The notes: generated by a model from the sequence alone, not told the origin. Numbered from the stretch's first letter, positions 36,861 to 50,258 are shown. The stretch is 64,000 bases of DNA from Sycobia sp. Sy_11 (GCA_018907035.1 JACCIC010000015.1:4318501-4382500), one strand, 5' to 3'. Numbers and translations: made by a program.

Positions 36861-38688
36861 TATGCGACACGCCAAGTGCACGGTACGAGTGATAATATTT
36901 GCGGAGCGACGATTCTACACTAGACTGAACGATTTTAACAACTGCGGAACGGAGACGCAGACGTAACGTCTGTTTAGAATGAACGGAAGATTCGAGCGTA
37001 AGTGGATAATGGAAGGTGAAATGGTGAGCCCGAATTTTAACGAAGATCCCCTAGAAACAACGTTCGTTAAAGAATAAAGCGCCACCTGCTTGTCTCGTGC
37101 AAAGGCTCTATTTTTTCGTCTCGTGTAATCGATTGCAGGAAGCTCCTTCAGATGTAAAAGTACGAAAGGAAACAGCCCGAACTTGCCAATTATTGGAATA
37201 GAGCATGGATAAATAGGAGAGTTTTTCAGGATAATATCGACTCTAAGAATTAAATACGATGATATAGTCACGAGCAATTAACCTGATTTTGATGCACTTC
37301 GTAATAAGTTCTACGGCCGTTGATATATATTTTTTTAAACATCTTCTGTACAATTTTTATAATGCGCTTTCGATTGTGCGTCGAACATCATTCTCTGTAA
37401 GAATTATATAGAATGAGAATTGCTCCAACCGTAAATCTTTCCCATATCATATCTAGCCATAGGTGAGCTGAGCGAGTGAAATTTTGCAACGCTTATCTTT
37501 ATAAACTTATTTAACTGTCATCGAAGGTTTATGAAAATCCACTCTGCAGATCATTAATAGTGAAAATAGTTCCGCCGTACAGATCTCAAGTGGAAACACA
37601 CAAGTCGGTCGGACCCATGTGATTCATCGCGCTTCTTTTTTCAATGAAAAGTTCTAAACCTTATTGTTGACGTAAGCAAATTATTACTATAAAAATATTA
37701 TCATTAATATCATTTTGAATTGTCAGAAATTTTCTAATACCATTTTTTTATATATTTTGTTGTTTAAAAATATATCTGGATTACAATATAATATTTTTCA
37801 TATTATATTTTAACGATATTATAGTAAAATAATTGGGAATGTTAAAAATGAGCTTCTTCGTGCCAATTTATACATACCTAGAAAACATCCTAGTTATTTG
37901 CACAAAATCAGTAGAATAAAACAATTTCCTTGAGTTGCGGAACTAAGAAAGTAATTTTTTAAAATATAAACAGTAACACTGAAGTCATGCAAAATATTTA
38001 TCTGATTGAAAAATGAACCATATCTAAACCGTTCTCTAGAATGATGACACAAATGATGTGCCATCGTTTATAATAAAAGATGTGTAAGATGTATTAGCAT
38101 ACCATTTGAAATAAACATTGTTAAACAATCTTGAAATCATCATAGTTTATGTAAAATAAATAAGGTATATAGAAATTTATGTTCGGTCGTGCATGTCTGA
38201 CAAACACGTCTGTTTCTACTTGTACCATAAATCTTATTCTAATACTATATATCTACAATAAATGAAACAATACAAATTTATTTAATTCTTTTTGTAAATA
38301 AAATTCAGAAAAATGATGAATTTATTTCCCTTTATAATTAATAAACTTTTTATAAGGATACAAAAGATATTTATACATTTACTATTATCAAATATTATTA
38401 TTTTTGAAGCCACTGTTCTGAAATCGATTAGATTGCATTTTATTTATTAAAATAATCACGTTAAATTTTTATATTTCATATAGCTTTCGGTTTCTTACGC
38501 TGGAGATCGGAAACAGAAACTAATGAACTGAAATCAGAAGCCGGATCAAGAGTCAACTTCAACATGTCTGTATTAGAAGAACTTAATGTTCAAATAATTG
38601 TTCTATTAATTCATTTGTTAACAGAGTGACAACAAATTTGTAGAAGTTGTCACTAAATCCCATGGAAATTGTAACGATCCTGTAAATG

Positions 38689-38692
<4 letters not shown>

Positions 38693-38735
<43 letters not shown>
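38693..38735. repeat. (AT)n microsatellite
   Basis: Pure alternating AT of about 43 bases. A small perfect inverted repeat, GTGACAAC and GTTGTCAC, lies just before it (38626-38653). Confidence 0.9.
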
Positions 38736-38737
<2 letters not shown>

Positions 38738-39203
38738 TATACATCTACTAATTTTCATAGCTCATTATGAGTTTGATGAAGCTATATTCAATAATAGAAA
38801 CATGACTGGTGTGAATTCTGAAATTCTCGAATTAAGTTACCAAAAGGATAGCTAAAACTGCTCATGAAAAGTGATAAGATTTGCAACTGAAAAATTACTA
38901 CTAAAATGTATAAAATAGATTCACGGTCGACCTTGTATTACGTGGATAAATTTGAAAAAGGTGAATCGAGTGATAAACATTTACGTACTCTAGGTTCAAC
39001 GAACAAATAGATTCAATTATCAGAAACGTGAGTTGCAGATTGTTCAACTGAATTGAAATTTTACTGTAAATTTGTTGCATAAATGCGTGAGCGGACAAAG
39101 CTGTTTGTGTAACAAAAAATTAAAAAAGCTTCTGTGCACCCCCTTAGCTATCGTTTCCCCGCGATCGATGTGCCATTGCCATTCAATTTATAGGCCCACT
39201 TCG

Positions 39204-39207
<4 letters not shown>

Positions 39208-39251
<44 letters not shown>
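39208..39251. repeat. (AT)n microsatellite
   Basis: Pure alternating AT. Two more arrays follow within 530 bases (39551-39596 and 39737-39780), bracketing CpG-rich segments. Confidence 0.9.
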
Positions 39252-39252
<1 letters not shown>

Positions 39253-39547
39253 TAAAAGCACCGCTGTCACCGCGCGGGGATGTAAATCGAGATCGGCGCT
39301 CGCGGGCAGCGGGTCCGTCCCCCTTAATATATATATAAAGACGAATCGGTGACAGGGTCTCGGTTTCGCGCAGCTGCAATAAACGGCGGCTCTTTTAAGA
39401 ATAGACCTCCCGTTATTCGCACGTGCGCGATGCCTCCCCCCTTCCCTGCAGCGCCCCATGCATACACACACACGCGCGCGCGCCCGCACACACAATCATA
39501 CATGGTTCTCTGTACGTAAGCGTTCCTTTACATTTTCATTATCGAAG

Positions 39548-39599
<52 letters not shown>

Positions 39600-39735
39600 C
39601 CACGGACGGACAGCCCGACGTGCGCGGCACTGGAATGAATGAAGAAACCGTCAAGTTGAACGCTGCGCGACGCGAAAAATAATTGTCCTACCGATCACAT
39701 GTTCCACATGAAAAATTCCGCGGATTATTACTAAG

Positions 39736-39784
<49 letters not shown>

Positions 39785-40424
39785 GGTTGGGCCGCCGCAT
39801 CCCCCGTATCGGCGAAGTCCGAGCGCGGCCCGACGCGAATTATATTTTAATGCACGTTTAGCGTTGCGCGGACGAAAGACGATTGTCCGAAATGCGGGGA
39901 ATTTTAAGTTTTTTTTTTAATCTACTTTTGGTAAAGTATTTAAAAGTAGGAGATGATATGATCTATTTGGAATGTATAAAATATATCGTAAAAATTGTAA
40001 GAACGTAATGAAAATTTATATATTAAATGCTTTAGTCATAAAATTTGTTAAAGTTATTGTGGAAATATAAGACTTTTATTATTCAGGAGTTTACGATGTA
40101 TACTGTTTATGATACATAATGGTCGAAGAAAGATGTCAGCCACTTTATGTACCTTCCGATAAAAAATCGAAGACTTTGAGAATTGATGTACGCAATGAAG
40201 ATAAGAACTATATTTTAATTTTTTGATGAAGTGGTAGTTTATGATTACTTGAGAATTTTGATTTTATTGTGTTTCCTTTATTAACTGTAATAAAAAAATG
40301 AATCTTTTATTTTCCTTTTGTTCGGATGGAGCTTCTTTACATTCACTATTGATTGAATACTCCACCAAATAGCATTTTTCATTTGAAATTTATAAAAAGT
40401 AATCGAATATTTGATTGTAATATA

Positions 40425-40577
40425 TGGCACCTTTTCACTAATGCAATAATATGAAAGATTTTAAATTTATTTCTACAAATGATTTCTATAAGTTTTTTTT
40501 ATAAAATAGTGAAAAATTATTACAAATATTATTCAATTTATAATTTTGCATATTATTATATTAGTGAAAAGGTGCCA
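40425..40577. mobile_element. MITE-like element, 153 bp, with 29-bp terminal inverted repeats and TA flanks
   Basis: The left end begins TGGCACCTTTTCACTAATGC and the right end, read on the minus strand, begins TGGCACCTTTTCACTAATAT. Over 29 bases the two ends match at 27 positions. Each end is directly flanked by TA (40423-40424 and 40578-40579), the target duplication expected of Tc1/mariner-type insertions. The 95-base interior is AT-rich with no open frame. This is a short non-autonomous DNA element; the superfamily is inferred from the TA flank only. Confidence 0.72.
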
Positions 40578-42854
40578 TACAGTATAATCAGATAATAAAT
40601 CATATATTGAAAGTATCGAAGAGGGTTAAGTATTCGGTCACTATATATTAAGGCAATAAAGTACAAAAATTTTCCACATAGCAATTAACAAAAAAATAAT
40701 TCTAAATAAGCTTGATCTGAACAAAGAAAAGGTAAAGCATTAATTTTTTTTCATATTTCTTGCATATAATCGTTAGGGAAATGATTGATTACCCGGTCAC
40801 TGTCGATTCCCCTTCTAAGTTCAATTCCTCATTGACGACCCATAATGACTATGCGAAAAATAAGTACGCTCTATCAATCATTAACTTTATAGCAGCTGAT
40901 TGAATCAGCCCATCGTACTAGTAATTCGTAATATTTACATTGGAAAATAAATACTCCATTTACTTCAAATTATCCGTTTCGAAACGAAACAAAATCCTTG
41001 AGAATTCTTGACAATGGCTCATGAAACTCACTCTGTTTTGTCGAGAACTTGCTGAATGACGGAAAATCTTTAGAAAATGGCCAGAGTCGATAAAATTAGG
41101 GAAATGGCCGATCTCGACATTTGTACTGATATTAGAGAGACAACGCCTGATCTGAACATCTTAATCGTGAAACCGCTCGTCAGATTTTGTTTAATCAAAT
41201 AATAGAAATAGCCGCCTCGAGAAATTTCTGATCACTCCGTAATCGTCATCGCAGAAAATTGGCAGGAGATAATAACCAGGCCATCGAGGATGTTTTCATG
41301 ATCGACAACGGTCTATCCATCTCGAAAGAGATTCAATAAATCTTCATGACACTCTGAAAGTTATTACCATGATATTATCTAGCATTAGAAAATACTATTC
41401 ATTACCTGTGAAAGTAACTTAATAATGCAGTTATAGACTTTGCTTCTACAAGACTCAGTAGTAATTATAACTTGCACTCGTATGTACATTAGATTTTTAA
41501 ATTTTGCTTGAAATTACAGTTTTCAGAAGAATTTAGTTGATAATACCAAGTTTCGATCGAAAATCATTTCTTCCTTCTACTGTTTTAGAAACTTATCTTA
41601 ATAACAATATAATCTCAAACGCCATTCTGAACTAAACGTCAATGACAAAAAAATTTTTTCCTGGACGATAGAGGGCTAATAAATTTTCAATTGATCGATG
41701 TGACCGACACAGGAAGACCACTTCATGCGACAAAGCGTCCAAGACCACCGCTCTGGATGGGCCGGTAAGGTATCCGTATACCTTCTGACGTACCAGACAC
41801 AATGGTTTTTTTTTCAACCCACGAGATAAGGTTTTCATTTTCAGGGGCAATGACAGAATTCAAAATCTGGTCTTTCTGTATTATTGGAAGCTACTAATCA
41901 AGGGAGAGTAATAATAAGATCCACATGTCAGCAGAATATACAAATCAGAAAATGATTTTTCGGACATATTCTTCAATGGTAGATCAAAATGTAACTTATC
42001 TACGTTCTATATCTGGAGCAAACCTCGGTGAAATGAAATTTTTTGATGAACAATGCAGGCGACTAATTTATGTATTTATATATTCCTTAGAGAAGTAAAT
42101 TCGACGCTTTGAAGAAACAAGTAATTTCATATCTACCACTGAAAGTCGACCCTCTATTGAAAATTTATTTATACTATTTAAAGATTTCTCTTTCCTTTCG
42201 ACGTTATAATGAATTCAAGAATAATATATTTTTGTTCGCTGTGAAAAAAATTTTGAAATGGAAAATTTTTATCAAAACAAGAAGACCCGCATGCCGAATT
42301 TTTAACAATTGGCAACAGCGCCTTACTAAGAAATACAAATCCATCCAATTTGGACGCAACGACATTCTTCATTTCTGTACTCAGCAATAATTGTAATGTC
42401 GAAAAAATTTCTTTTCGATCGGGATTGCTCATTAAAAATTTTATTTCGATCGATATTATTGTCGAATAACATCAACATGAAAATTAAGGCGATACGTAAC
42501 TTTAGATTAAAGAATAATCTCAAGAATAGAAAAAAAAAACTTGGCCTCAACTTGAGTGTAATTCATACGCCACCTCGTGCCACCGTCTCGTAGCAGCGCC
42601 AGATTATTGTTCTCCAAACGCGGCTCGAGGCGGTGGCGCGTCGCGTAGAGCAAATTTGCATCTTGCTCTAAAATTTACCAAAGGCGATACTGCCGCCCCG
42701 TTTCCGTGGGGGGAGGGGGGTAGGCAGGCGAATCGCGTATGTATATGATAGAAGGAGAGGGGGGGGCACTGATCCCGATCGCGACGGAACTCACGCGCCG
42801 CAAGGGTGGATTAAAGAGTGTCCAAGTATGTATATATGGGAAACCGGTTTTTCA

Positions 42855-42857
<3 letters not shown>

Positions 42858-42905
<48 letters not shown>

Positions 42906-42923
42906 GCTGTCTTTGTTTCTATC

Positions 42924-42966
<43 letters not shown>
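42858..42966. repeat. (CT)n spacer (AG)n compound array forming an inverted repeat
   Basis: A CT run at 42858-42903 is followed by a 24-base spacer and then an AG run at 42928-42966. The two arms are complementary over nearly 40 bases. Confidence 0.88.
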
Positions 42967-42969
<3 letters not shown>

Positions 42970-43174
42970 GTATATATCAGAGCAGGGGTCGGACCTTCGC
43001 AAAGTTCGAGGAATCATTTTTATCAATCTTTATACATGACCCGTTGCCTCTAACCCCCCCGCTTGGACTTTAAAGTTATTCTCGCGCTCGAGGTTAACTC
43101 AGGTGCGCGCAGCCGGGTAGGTTAATGGCAACAAAAAGGAAAGCCACTATCAACTTTTAAAGGATCTTATATAT

Positions 43175-43175
<1 letters not shown>

Positions 43176-43220
<45 letters not shown>
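43176..43220. repeat. (AC)n-(AT)n compound microsatellite
   Basis: AC repeats pass directly into AT repeats. Confidence 0.88.
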
Positions 43221-44114
43221 GTGATGCGCTAATCAAATAATTCCCCGGTAAACTTGTAAAATAAGACGCCGACCGCTTATCTATTACTAGTTTCGGTCGT
43301 TAAAGCAATTCAGCCGAGTATTTCTCGGCGAGGATAATTTGTCGCTTAAATTGAAAACGTTGAAGGCGTACACAAGCTCCGTGTTAAAAGAGATTCCTCT
43401 CCCCTCCCCCTCTCTTCCCCTCTCCACCAGTCGTAATACCGCATTCCGTTATAAGCTCACTCGCATTAGTATAATTATAATCAGGCGAAAATCCTTCTAT
43501 TTTCACGAATTCTGGATATAAATTCACGTGTTCCGCGTCTCTTGGCGCCTGCGCGCTTGTCGCCCCAGCTAATTACGACGATATAAAATATCGAAGCGAA
43601 AAATATTGAGTAAAAAGAGCAAGAGCCAAAAATAAAAAAAAAAAAACAAAACCCAATAAAAACGAAGCATTTAAAGCTCGAAAAATCTCGAGAGGCACGA
43701 TCGTTATTTCTCATTTGAATGCCCGTGGCAAGATAAATCGGCGGCCTGTGCGGCGCGATTTCTTTTTGTTCCTGAAAAGACAAAACAAAACAAAAAACAA
43801 AAAAAAAAACAAAAACAAAAAAAACGAAAAAAAAAAATAAAATAAGAAAATATACCGTCTCACGAGCATGCCGGCGCGCGGAGGGAGAGAGGGAGTTAGA
43901 TACGCATCTCAACACACCGCCTGGCCTAGCTCTAGGCTAGTGTCGGGGGGGGGGCGATCGGGAGGAGGGGGCTGGAGGGTTGGAAGGGGCGCCATATCGA
44001 TTGCATATCGCTCCTCGCTCCTTTACCTCGTCGGGCACGAGCGCATGCATACACATGAACACGGTCGGACGGGACGCGCACACATACGTATAGATGCACT
44101 TGCGGAATACTCAC

Positions 44115-44296
44115 CGTACGTGATCGAGATCTCGCTTGTTGCCGAGGAGCAGGGCGGTGAAGTAGGATGGCAGCCTGAGATCGGCGAGCTGCTTCAGGAG
44201 GCCCCTCGCCTCGTGGAAGCTCCGCTTGCACGTCACGCTGTAAACAATGACGAAGGCCTCGCCCCATCTTATGTGCGAATACAGGCAGCCGTTCTC
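44115..44296 (-). CDS. Ras-like small GTPase, RERG/RASL type, penultimate coding exon
   Basis: This exon covers the middle of the G domain. It follows a CCCCGTAG acceptor (44300-44297) and ends after two bases of an Arg codon at GTGAGT. The translation reads ENGCLYSHIRWGEAFVIVYS, then VTCKRSFHEARGLLKQLADL, then RLPSYFTALLLGNKRDLDHV. The RWGEAFVIVYSVT segment matches the strand and helix after switch II in RERG-like proteins, and GNKRDL is the NKxD motif (G4) that reads the guanine base. The frame runs in phase into the exon ending at 22113, which has the G5 motif. The P-loop, switch I and DxxG regions must be encoded upstream (above 44300). I did not find them, so the 5' end is probably outside the window. 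A plus-strand 198-codon open frame over the same place is an antisense shadow. Confidence 0.88.
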
Positions 44297-46017
44297 CTAC
44301 GGGGCGAAACAGAAAGAACAAGGGCGAAATTAGCAATGGGACGTTGGATCGTGGACGAAGGGTGCCATTCGATTGTGTCGGGCGAGGTCAGAGTTAAATT
44401 TGAAGGGGCTTCGTTCTTACCACGGAAGTGGCTGTTAATCCGGGACGAATTTAAATATGATTAGAAACATTATCTATAATCTGTAGATGCAATCGAGAAT
44501 CGTTTGGATCTTTAGAGATAGTTGAAATTTAGTATTATTACAAGAAATTAGATAATTTGTTCTGATTGTTTGTACAACAGTTAAAGATTTAAATGTCGTG
44601 GAAGCACTTTGATTCGGAGTTCATATTATTTTATTTAAAATTGTATCCATACGAAACGCAGTTAAATTTCGATCATAATAACTGGATTCGATGATCTCAT
44701 TAAAGTGTTTTTATCGTCATTTATTAATATAAATTAGGAATAATAAACGTTCCATCGTCGAATTTGTCAAAAAATAATTTTGTCAATTTTAAATCATTAA
44801 CATTTGGAAGATTATTTGTCTCGCGCTATTGTTTAAATATAGAAAATGCGAAAAAAATGCGATAACTCTATTGGGTGACTTATTATTATTAGTAAAAGAG
44901 ACTTTTGTCGCCGTCTCGATCAAGTTTTGCTCAGCGTCCGAAACGATCGGAATTGCGAAGTTAAAGTTCGTCTACGATAGCCGTGGTCTTGATTAAATGG
45001 TATATCATTGTTAAACTCTGCCATTTCTGACCCACCAATACCTGCCCGATAAATTGGTGAAGCTGTCGCATAAGTATTAAGAGACCGCGGGCGCAGAAAT
45101 TTTTTCCCGACGCGAGAGTTCATTAATTCGGTATAAAGTCGGATCGCCCCGTTCCTATCGTTATTAGCAGCGTAAAATACATCCTTGAATGTATGTATAC
45201 ATTCCGAGCTCAATATTCAGTTGAAATTGAACGAATAATGGCTTTTAAATTGCTGTCTTGCCAAGGTGGATAATAATAAAACTGCGCTAAATCTCAAATT
45301 TAATTAAAAAATTTTAAATTCAGATAAATATAGCTTGGGATGCAATATATACTTTAGAATTTTACGAACAGTGATTTAATCACATTCTCGATGCTTTCTA
45401 AAAGAATGGACTTTTTATATTGCCGCCATTATCTTTTAGTGCCAGTAACTCGTTTGTCGCTCGAGTTTACTTCTGCCCGGTTAAAATACATTTTGAGTAA
45501 AAATCGCTATCGTCTATCGAGTTCGATTTTTCAAATTTGCCGATAACGTAAGTATTGACTTGAAATAAAAATTCAGCTCTATATACATCTCAAATGGACT
45601 AGGAACATTTTTTCAAATGTGTGCAATTGCTGGAAGTGCAAAATATTTTCTTGTTAGCAAAATAAATGACAGGTAATTTTATAAATAAATGCATACATGA
45701 AAATGTAATAGAATTTCTTACATTAAATTTTAAACAATTTCTGAAGAAGAACGGATCATGCACCTAGAATAGTATTTATAATATCGCATTGTGAAAATAC
45801 TAGCTCCACCGAATTTTTCTCTGCTATTCAACTTACCGTATAAGGTGATGAAAAAAATTCCCCCCATGAGTTCACACAATGATTCAAATCGATAGCAACA
45901 AGTAGGCCGATCCGTAAATACGGGAAAACCATCCCCAGATATGCTCGCCCTATTACTGTGATTAAGAAAACAATGTCAATTGCGCTATTATATATGAGGC
46001 TACCTACATGTGTACCT

Positions 46018-46027
46018 CCCTCTCTCT

Positions 46028-46077
<50 letters not shown>

Positions 46078-46095
46078 CTCTCTCTCTCTCTCTTT
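46018..46095. repeat. (CT)n microsatellite, interrupted
   Basis: A CT run of nearly 80 bases with single-base interruptions. A (GA)n run follows at 46266-46294. Confidence 0.88.
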
Positions 46096-46965
46096 CTCTT
46101 TATAGCTACGTCTCGCTATATGAGCAATTAATGCTGAATATTAAGGGCGAGTAAAACATGGTCGTATATACAAGCTCGATCGACACATATGCACCATGAT
46201 CGCCGGAGTCCGATTCGCAAGCTTCATAAATATTTATCGATCGATTGTATCAAGAGACAGACAGACAGAGAGAGAGGGAGAGAGAGAGAGAGAGTAAGAG
46301 AGGTACACGCGCGCGCCGAGAGGTGGTGGAGGGGGCGAATGCCTATTATAGGCGCCCGTGGCTCTGTTAGTGCGCGCACGAGAGCTATCGAGAGCGCGAC
46401 ATCGCGGATCTTATGAACGCGGGGAAAACTGAAAGATATATATTTTGCTAAATTACTAGAGGTAGAGAGAGAGAGAGAGAGGATCGACAAATTATATTTT
46501 CGTTGCTGATACATACGAGAATTTTTCGAATTATCCTAATTATTCGTTTGTGTATGTATACAGAGCTACCTTAAAGCCGCTCTATAAATTGATTGCATAT
46601 ACACATACAATATACTATTCGATCAAGTAAAAGAAACTCGCTAAGCAAATAGGATTCTCGCTATACAGAATTGTAATAATCCAAATCGCTATAGATAATA
46701 AAATTGTAAAAATGAAATTTTTAATTTGAGCTCAAACTATAAAAGTTGATTTCAAGTAATCTATTTCGCGTCGGCAAATATATTCGCGTTTTACTTCTTT
46801 ATTTATGATCTTTTTTTTAAATTTTTTATTGCTTTTTGTTTTTTTTTTTTAACCAAAAATTATATACGAGCAGCCGTAAGCGAACGCGCACAAAATGACA
46901 TTTTTGTTTTACGCACCTTCGCGAAAGCAACGCCCGCGCACCGTCGGCAGAGACGGAGTAATAAT

Positions 46966-46970
<5 letters not shown>

Positions 46971-47002
<32 letters not shown>
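46971..47002. repeat. (CT)n microsatellite
   Basis: A CT run of about 32 bases ending in a CGCGCGCG stretch. Confidence 0.85.
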
Positions 47003-47004
<2 letters not shown>

Positions 47005-49382
47005 CGCGCGCGACGCGTAAAAATGCACACTTCTCTTCGTCCAGCTCTTTTATTTTGCTTTTCGCCCCCTACCACCTTGCTCGTTCGGTCCGCAATTGCG
47101 GATTAATTTTTACGAGCGACCAAAAGGCTTCGCGAGAGGGTTTTAAAACTGACGGTTAATTCTCCGGCGGTGATATGGGGCCCCTCTCCCCCCACCATCC
47201 CGCCACCCCTCCCACCATCTTTTTCATTCGTAATCAGCTCGTTTATGAGCTCTCGTGCTTGTTTTGAAATCGGTAATAATAGCTGGGAGTGTATTTTAAA
47301 AATGTGTTTTAAGAGCCGATTTATGGGTTCCTTTTATTTTTTCATTTTTTCATTATTTTTTTTTGAATAGTATATTATTATACACTGGTTTATGCGGTAA
47401 GAAATTCGGATAAATACAACAGTTTAATTAAGTGATATATTTTTTTACAAGAATTTATGAACCTGAGTTATGATATTCTAAGAAACTCAGTTACAAGTAC
47501 GGAATCATTATTTAATAATAAATATAATGAGCAAATAATTGATTTTGCCCTTTGCTATTAATTTTAATTATTTCCCAAATGCAAGTACTTTACACTATGA
47601 AATGATACTATTTCACATTTCAAATCTATCTAATTTTTTTTTTGCTACGATAGCAAGCGTATCCATTTAATTGTATTTAAGCTCTTTCATTAACTTTACA
47701 ATTTCGTTTATGTTTTTCTTTTTCTACGCAGAATTGTATTATCAATGCTCAGGGACTGGAGATATTCCCTAAACAGCGGATCTAAATTCAAAGATTTTAA
47801 TGTTCAATTCTCTGAATTCTTATTTACTGCAATTTAAGATGCCCTCTTTCCGTCCATTTTGATAGATACGAATTATAGACAGCCCAATTGATTTTTTGTT
47901 ACAATATTAGAAGTTTTGACCTGAATACAAGCTTGAATGCCACTGGAGGTCTGTATTGACACAATACTTTTCTGTATTTAGATCAATCGTGTCAAATTGT
48001 CATTCGACGTATTTTATATGCATGTAATTTTCAGATGCTGACTAAAGTACTGTATATTTATCCAAAGAACAATATAACATATGTTAGACAAGATATCAGA
48101 GAGGTATTGTAGTGGCGTGCCTGTATAATCCATGTACAAAATATTTGGCCTTAGAAAATTAATAGCCAACTTCAAATATTAGAGTCACATCGCTATTTAT
48201 CCAGGAGTACTATGCCTTTTCTGCTTGGATCTACTCATATTTTTATGATGGGACGCAAATTGGTACATTCATTATTCTGGAAAAATCATCACTGAGCTAC
48301 TGGCGCTAATAGAGGATTACCACGGGAGTCCATTTTGAGCATTCCTTTCCTTTATTAGCAGTAAGGAGTAGTGTTGGTTGATCAATCAGCCTTAAAAATG
48401 TGGGATTGCTCGTTCGCTACCTCTTTGACGATCAATACTGATACATTAACTCAGCGTCGCTCTTGGCCATCCTATCAGAGTGTCTTTACCCGTCACTTTT
48501 ACAATCGTAAGTTTTGCATTGGGCCATCATTTATCGTAGAGAACTCGTATGAATTACTGAAATAAGTTTCTTCGCAATCTGTGTTTCTCAAGTATACCAC
48601 CGAGACCTTAATCAAGCAGCCGACATACAATACGGTTCCTTTACTTGAATCAGAGATAGTTGGATCCTCGTTCAGTGACGATGATGGATTATTTACCGAA
48701 GCTTCGAAACAGTTTACAAATACTATCAAATTCCTGCTCCTTTTCCGGCATCAGCGCAACAATAGTCATGAGTCCCTGGGCGCGTGCGTGAAATAGAGCA
48801 ACTACCCCCTCCACGGATTCGCGAGAAAAATGTACAATTAAAAGCGCGCGCCAAATCTACGCGCCCGACTTTTGCGTAGCCCAACCACGCCGCCTGATCC
48901 CGGTCTACCTTCTTATCTCGCACCCGCCTCTGTGTGGATTAACCACGTCGTCGCGCGATTGCACCAGGATGCGGCGGGATCGGGCGGGGAGACGCCTCGC
49001 GCTGTTGCGGCTCTATTAATACGCCTACCGGTATGTATGGTTGCACTTGGTGACGTCGCCGCGAGTTTTCCGGAGCCCGGAGGGGGGGGGGCGACGTACC
49101 GCTACGGTAGCTTCTCTAGAGCTAGGTTATAAATTCGAAATTCGCGCGCTTTGTGCTAGCTTATATAGTATATCGTCGTCTCGCGATTCGTGGCTAACAT
49201 TTTCCATTCTGTTGTGCGTGTGTGTGTGTGTGTGCGTGTGTGTCTATATGCGAACACAAAGCGCGCGTTCTCCGATCAGCTTCTATTGCAAACCAGTTAC
49301 GGGGATGTTTAGTAATTTGATGGTAGCGATAAATTGGCGGATTTAACTACGCGCTCGCGCAACACACGGCGTGGAATACAAT

Positions 49383-49385
<3 letters not shown>

Positions 49386-49421
<36 letters not shown>
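49386..49421. repeat. (AT)n microsatellite
   Basis: Pure alternating AT of about 36 bases. Confidence 0.88.
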
Positions 49422-49425
<4 letters not shown>

Positions 49426-49959
49426 TATCAATTGCATAGAAACGCGCATTGTTTATGATAATACACGTTATCGCACACTCTTGGACGCGCATTTCGCGTT
49501 ATGCAGTTTCAACCTACGGCTTGGCGACACTTTCGTCTTGAAAACTACATGTTTCGTTATATATATATATATATATATACTACAATTTCACAGTGTATTT
49601 CAGAGATTCGCTATTTTTAGCTGTGCAAACATTAACTGCCTTACTTTCGTATAACCCAACCGGACAAACTTAAATTATACTCGAGGCAATATAAATAACT
49701 CCGTGTAAGCTAGAAAATATACTTTTTTTCTATTTGCGAATCTAAAGCACGCACGAGACACGGAGAAAAGCGATGCCGATCCATATATCTATATGTATAA
49801 GCCTATACCTTAGGATTCGAAAGAAAGTTAAAAGCTTAAAAGAGACTCTTTTATATATATTCTGGCGAGTGCACGCCGATATACAACGCGGAAGAGTCGC
49901 GCACAAGCGGCTGGGGGGAGGGGGAGGCGGGAAGGGGCAAATTTATGTAAAAGACTATA

Positions 49960-50075
49960 ATTAGATGACATAAGGTCGGGCGTAATTAATGCGGCGCTAT
50001 TACGCAAAGCGTGCGCGATATCGCGGCGATTTATGGAAATTGAAGCTGTCTTAATTAGTCGCATATATAGATAAA
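49960..50075. promoter_or_regulatory. Candidate enhancer island with homeodomain and Caudal/Abd-B-type motifs
   Basis: TATAATTAGATGA, GTAATTAATGCGG, CTATTACGC, GATTTATGG and CTTAATTAGTCG lie within about 100 bases of CpG-rich sequence. TAATTA is a generic homeodomain palindrome and TTTATGG resembles Hox-posterior/Caudal sites. Function is inferred. Confidence 0.38.
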
Positions 50076-50254
50076 GCACGACAATAATTTGTTTAACTGT
50101 CATAAAAATTAATTTATATTATGCGTAAATGAAGGAAAAATGACTCCTGGCTTGAGGAGGGGGAGGGGGAGCGAGGGAGGGAGAGCAAGCAATTATACTT
50201 GCTAATGGTGTGAGGACCGTACAGATATCAGTGGATGTAGCCGCGAGCGCATGC

Positions 50255-50258
<4 letters not shown>

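Larger units (their letters stand above)
22114..44114 (-). other. Last intron of the Ras-like GTPase gene, about 22 kb
   Basis: The donor GTGAGT is at 44114-44109 and the acceptor TTACAG ends at 22114. The flanking exons match in phase (two bases plus one) and in protein family, so they belong to one gene. The intron is a mosaic of AT-rich DNA, more than a dozen (AT)n arrays and several CpG-rich islands with homeodomain-type cores (27960-28160, 30560-30790, 32880-33080). It also holds a degenerate minisatellite (33590-34220) and a MITE-like element (40425-40577). I recognise no nested gene. Open frames at 22804-23049, 25908-26138, 29129-29386, 36915-37277 and 41632-41850 have no identifiable domain. 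Confidence 0.75.

Noticed and set aside
43868..44464. 198-codon plus-strand open frame
   Set aside because: It is antisense to the well-supported GTPase exon at 44115-44296 and has no domain of its own.
44920..45213. 97-codon minus-strand frame, considered as an exon or an snRNA
   Set aside because: No protein family is recognised and it does not match snRNA sequences I know; it reads like another conserved noncoding patch.
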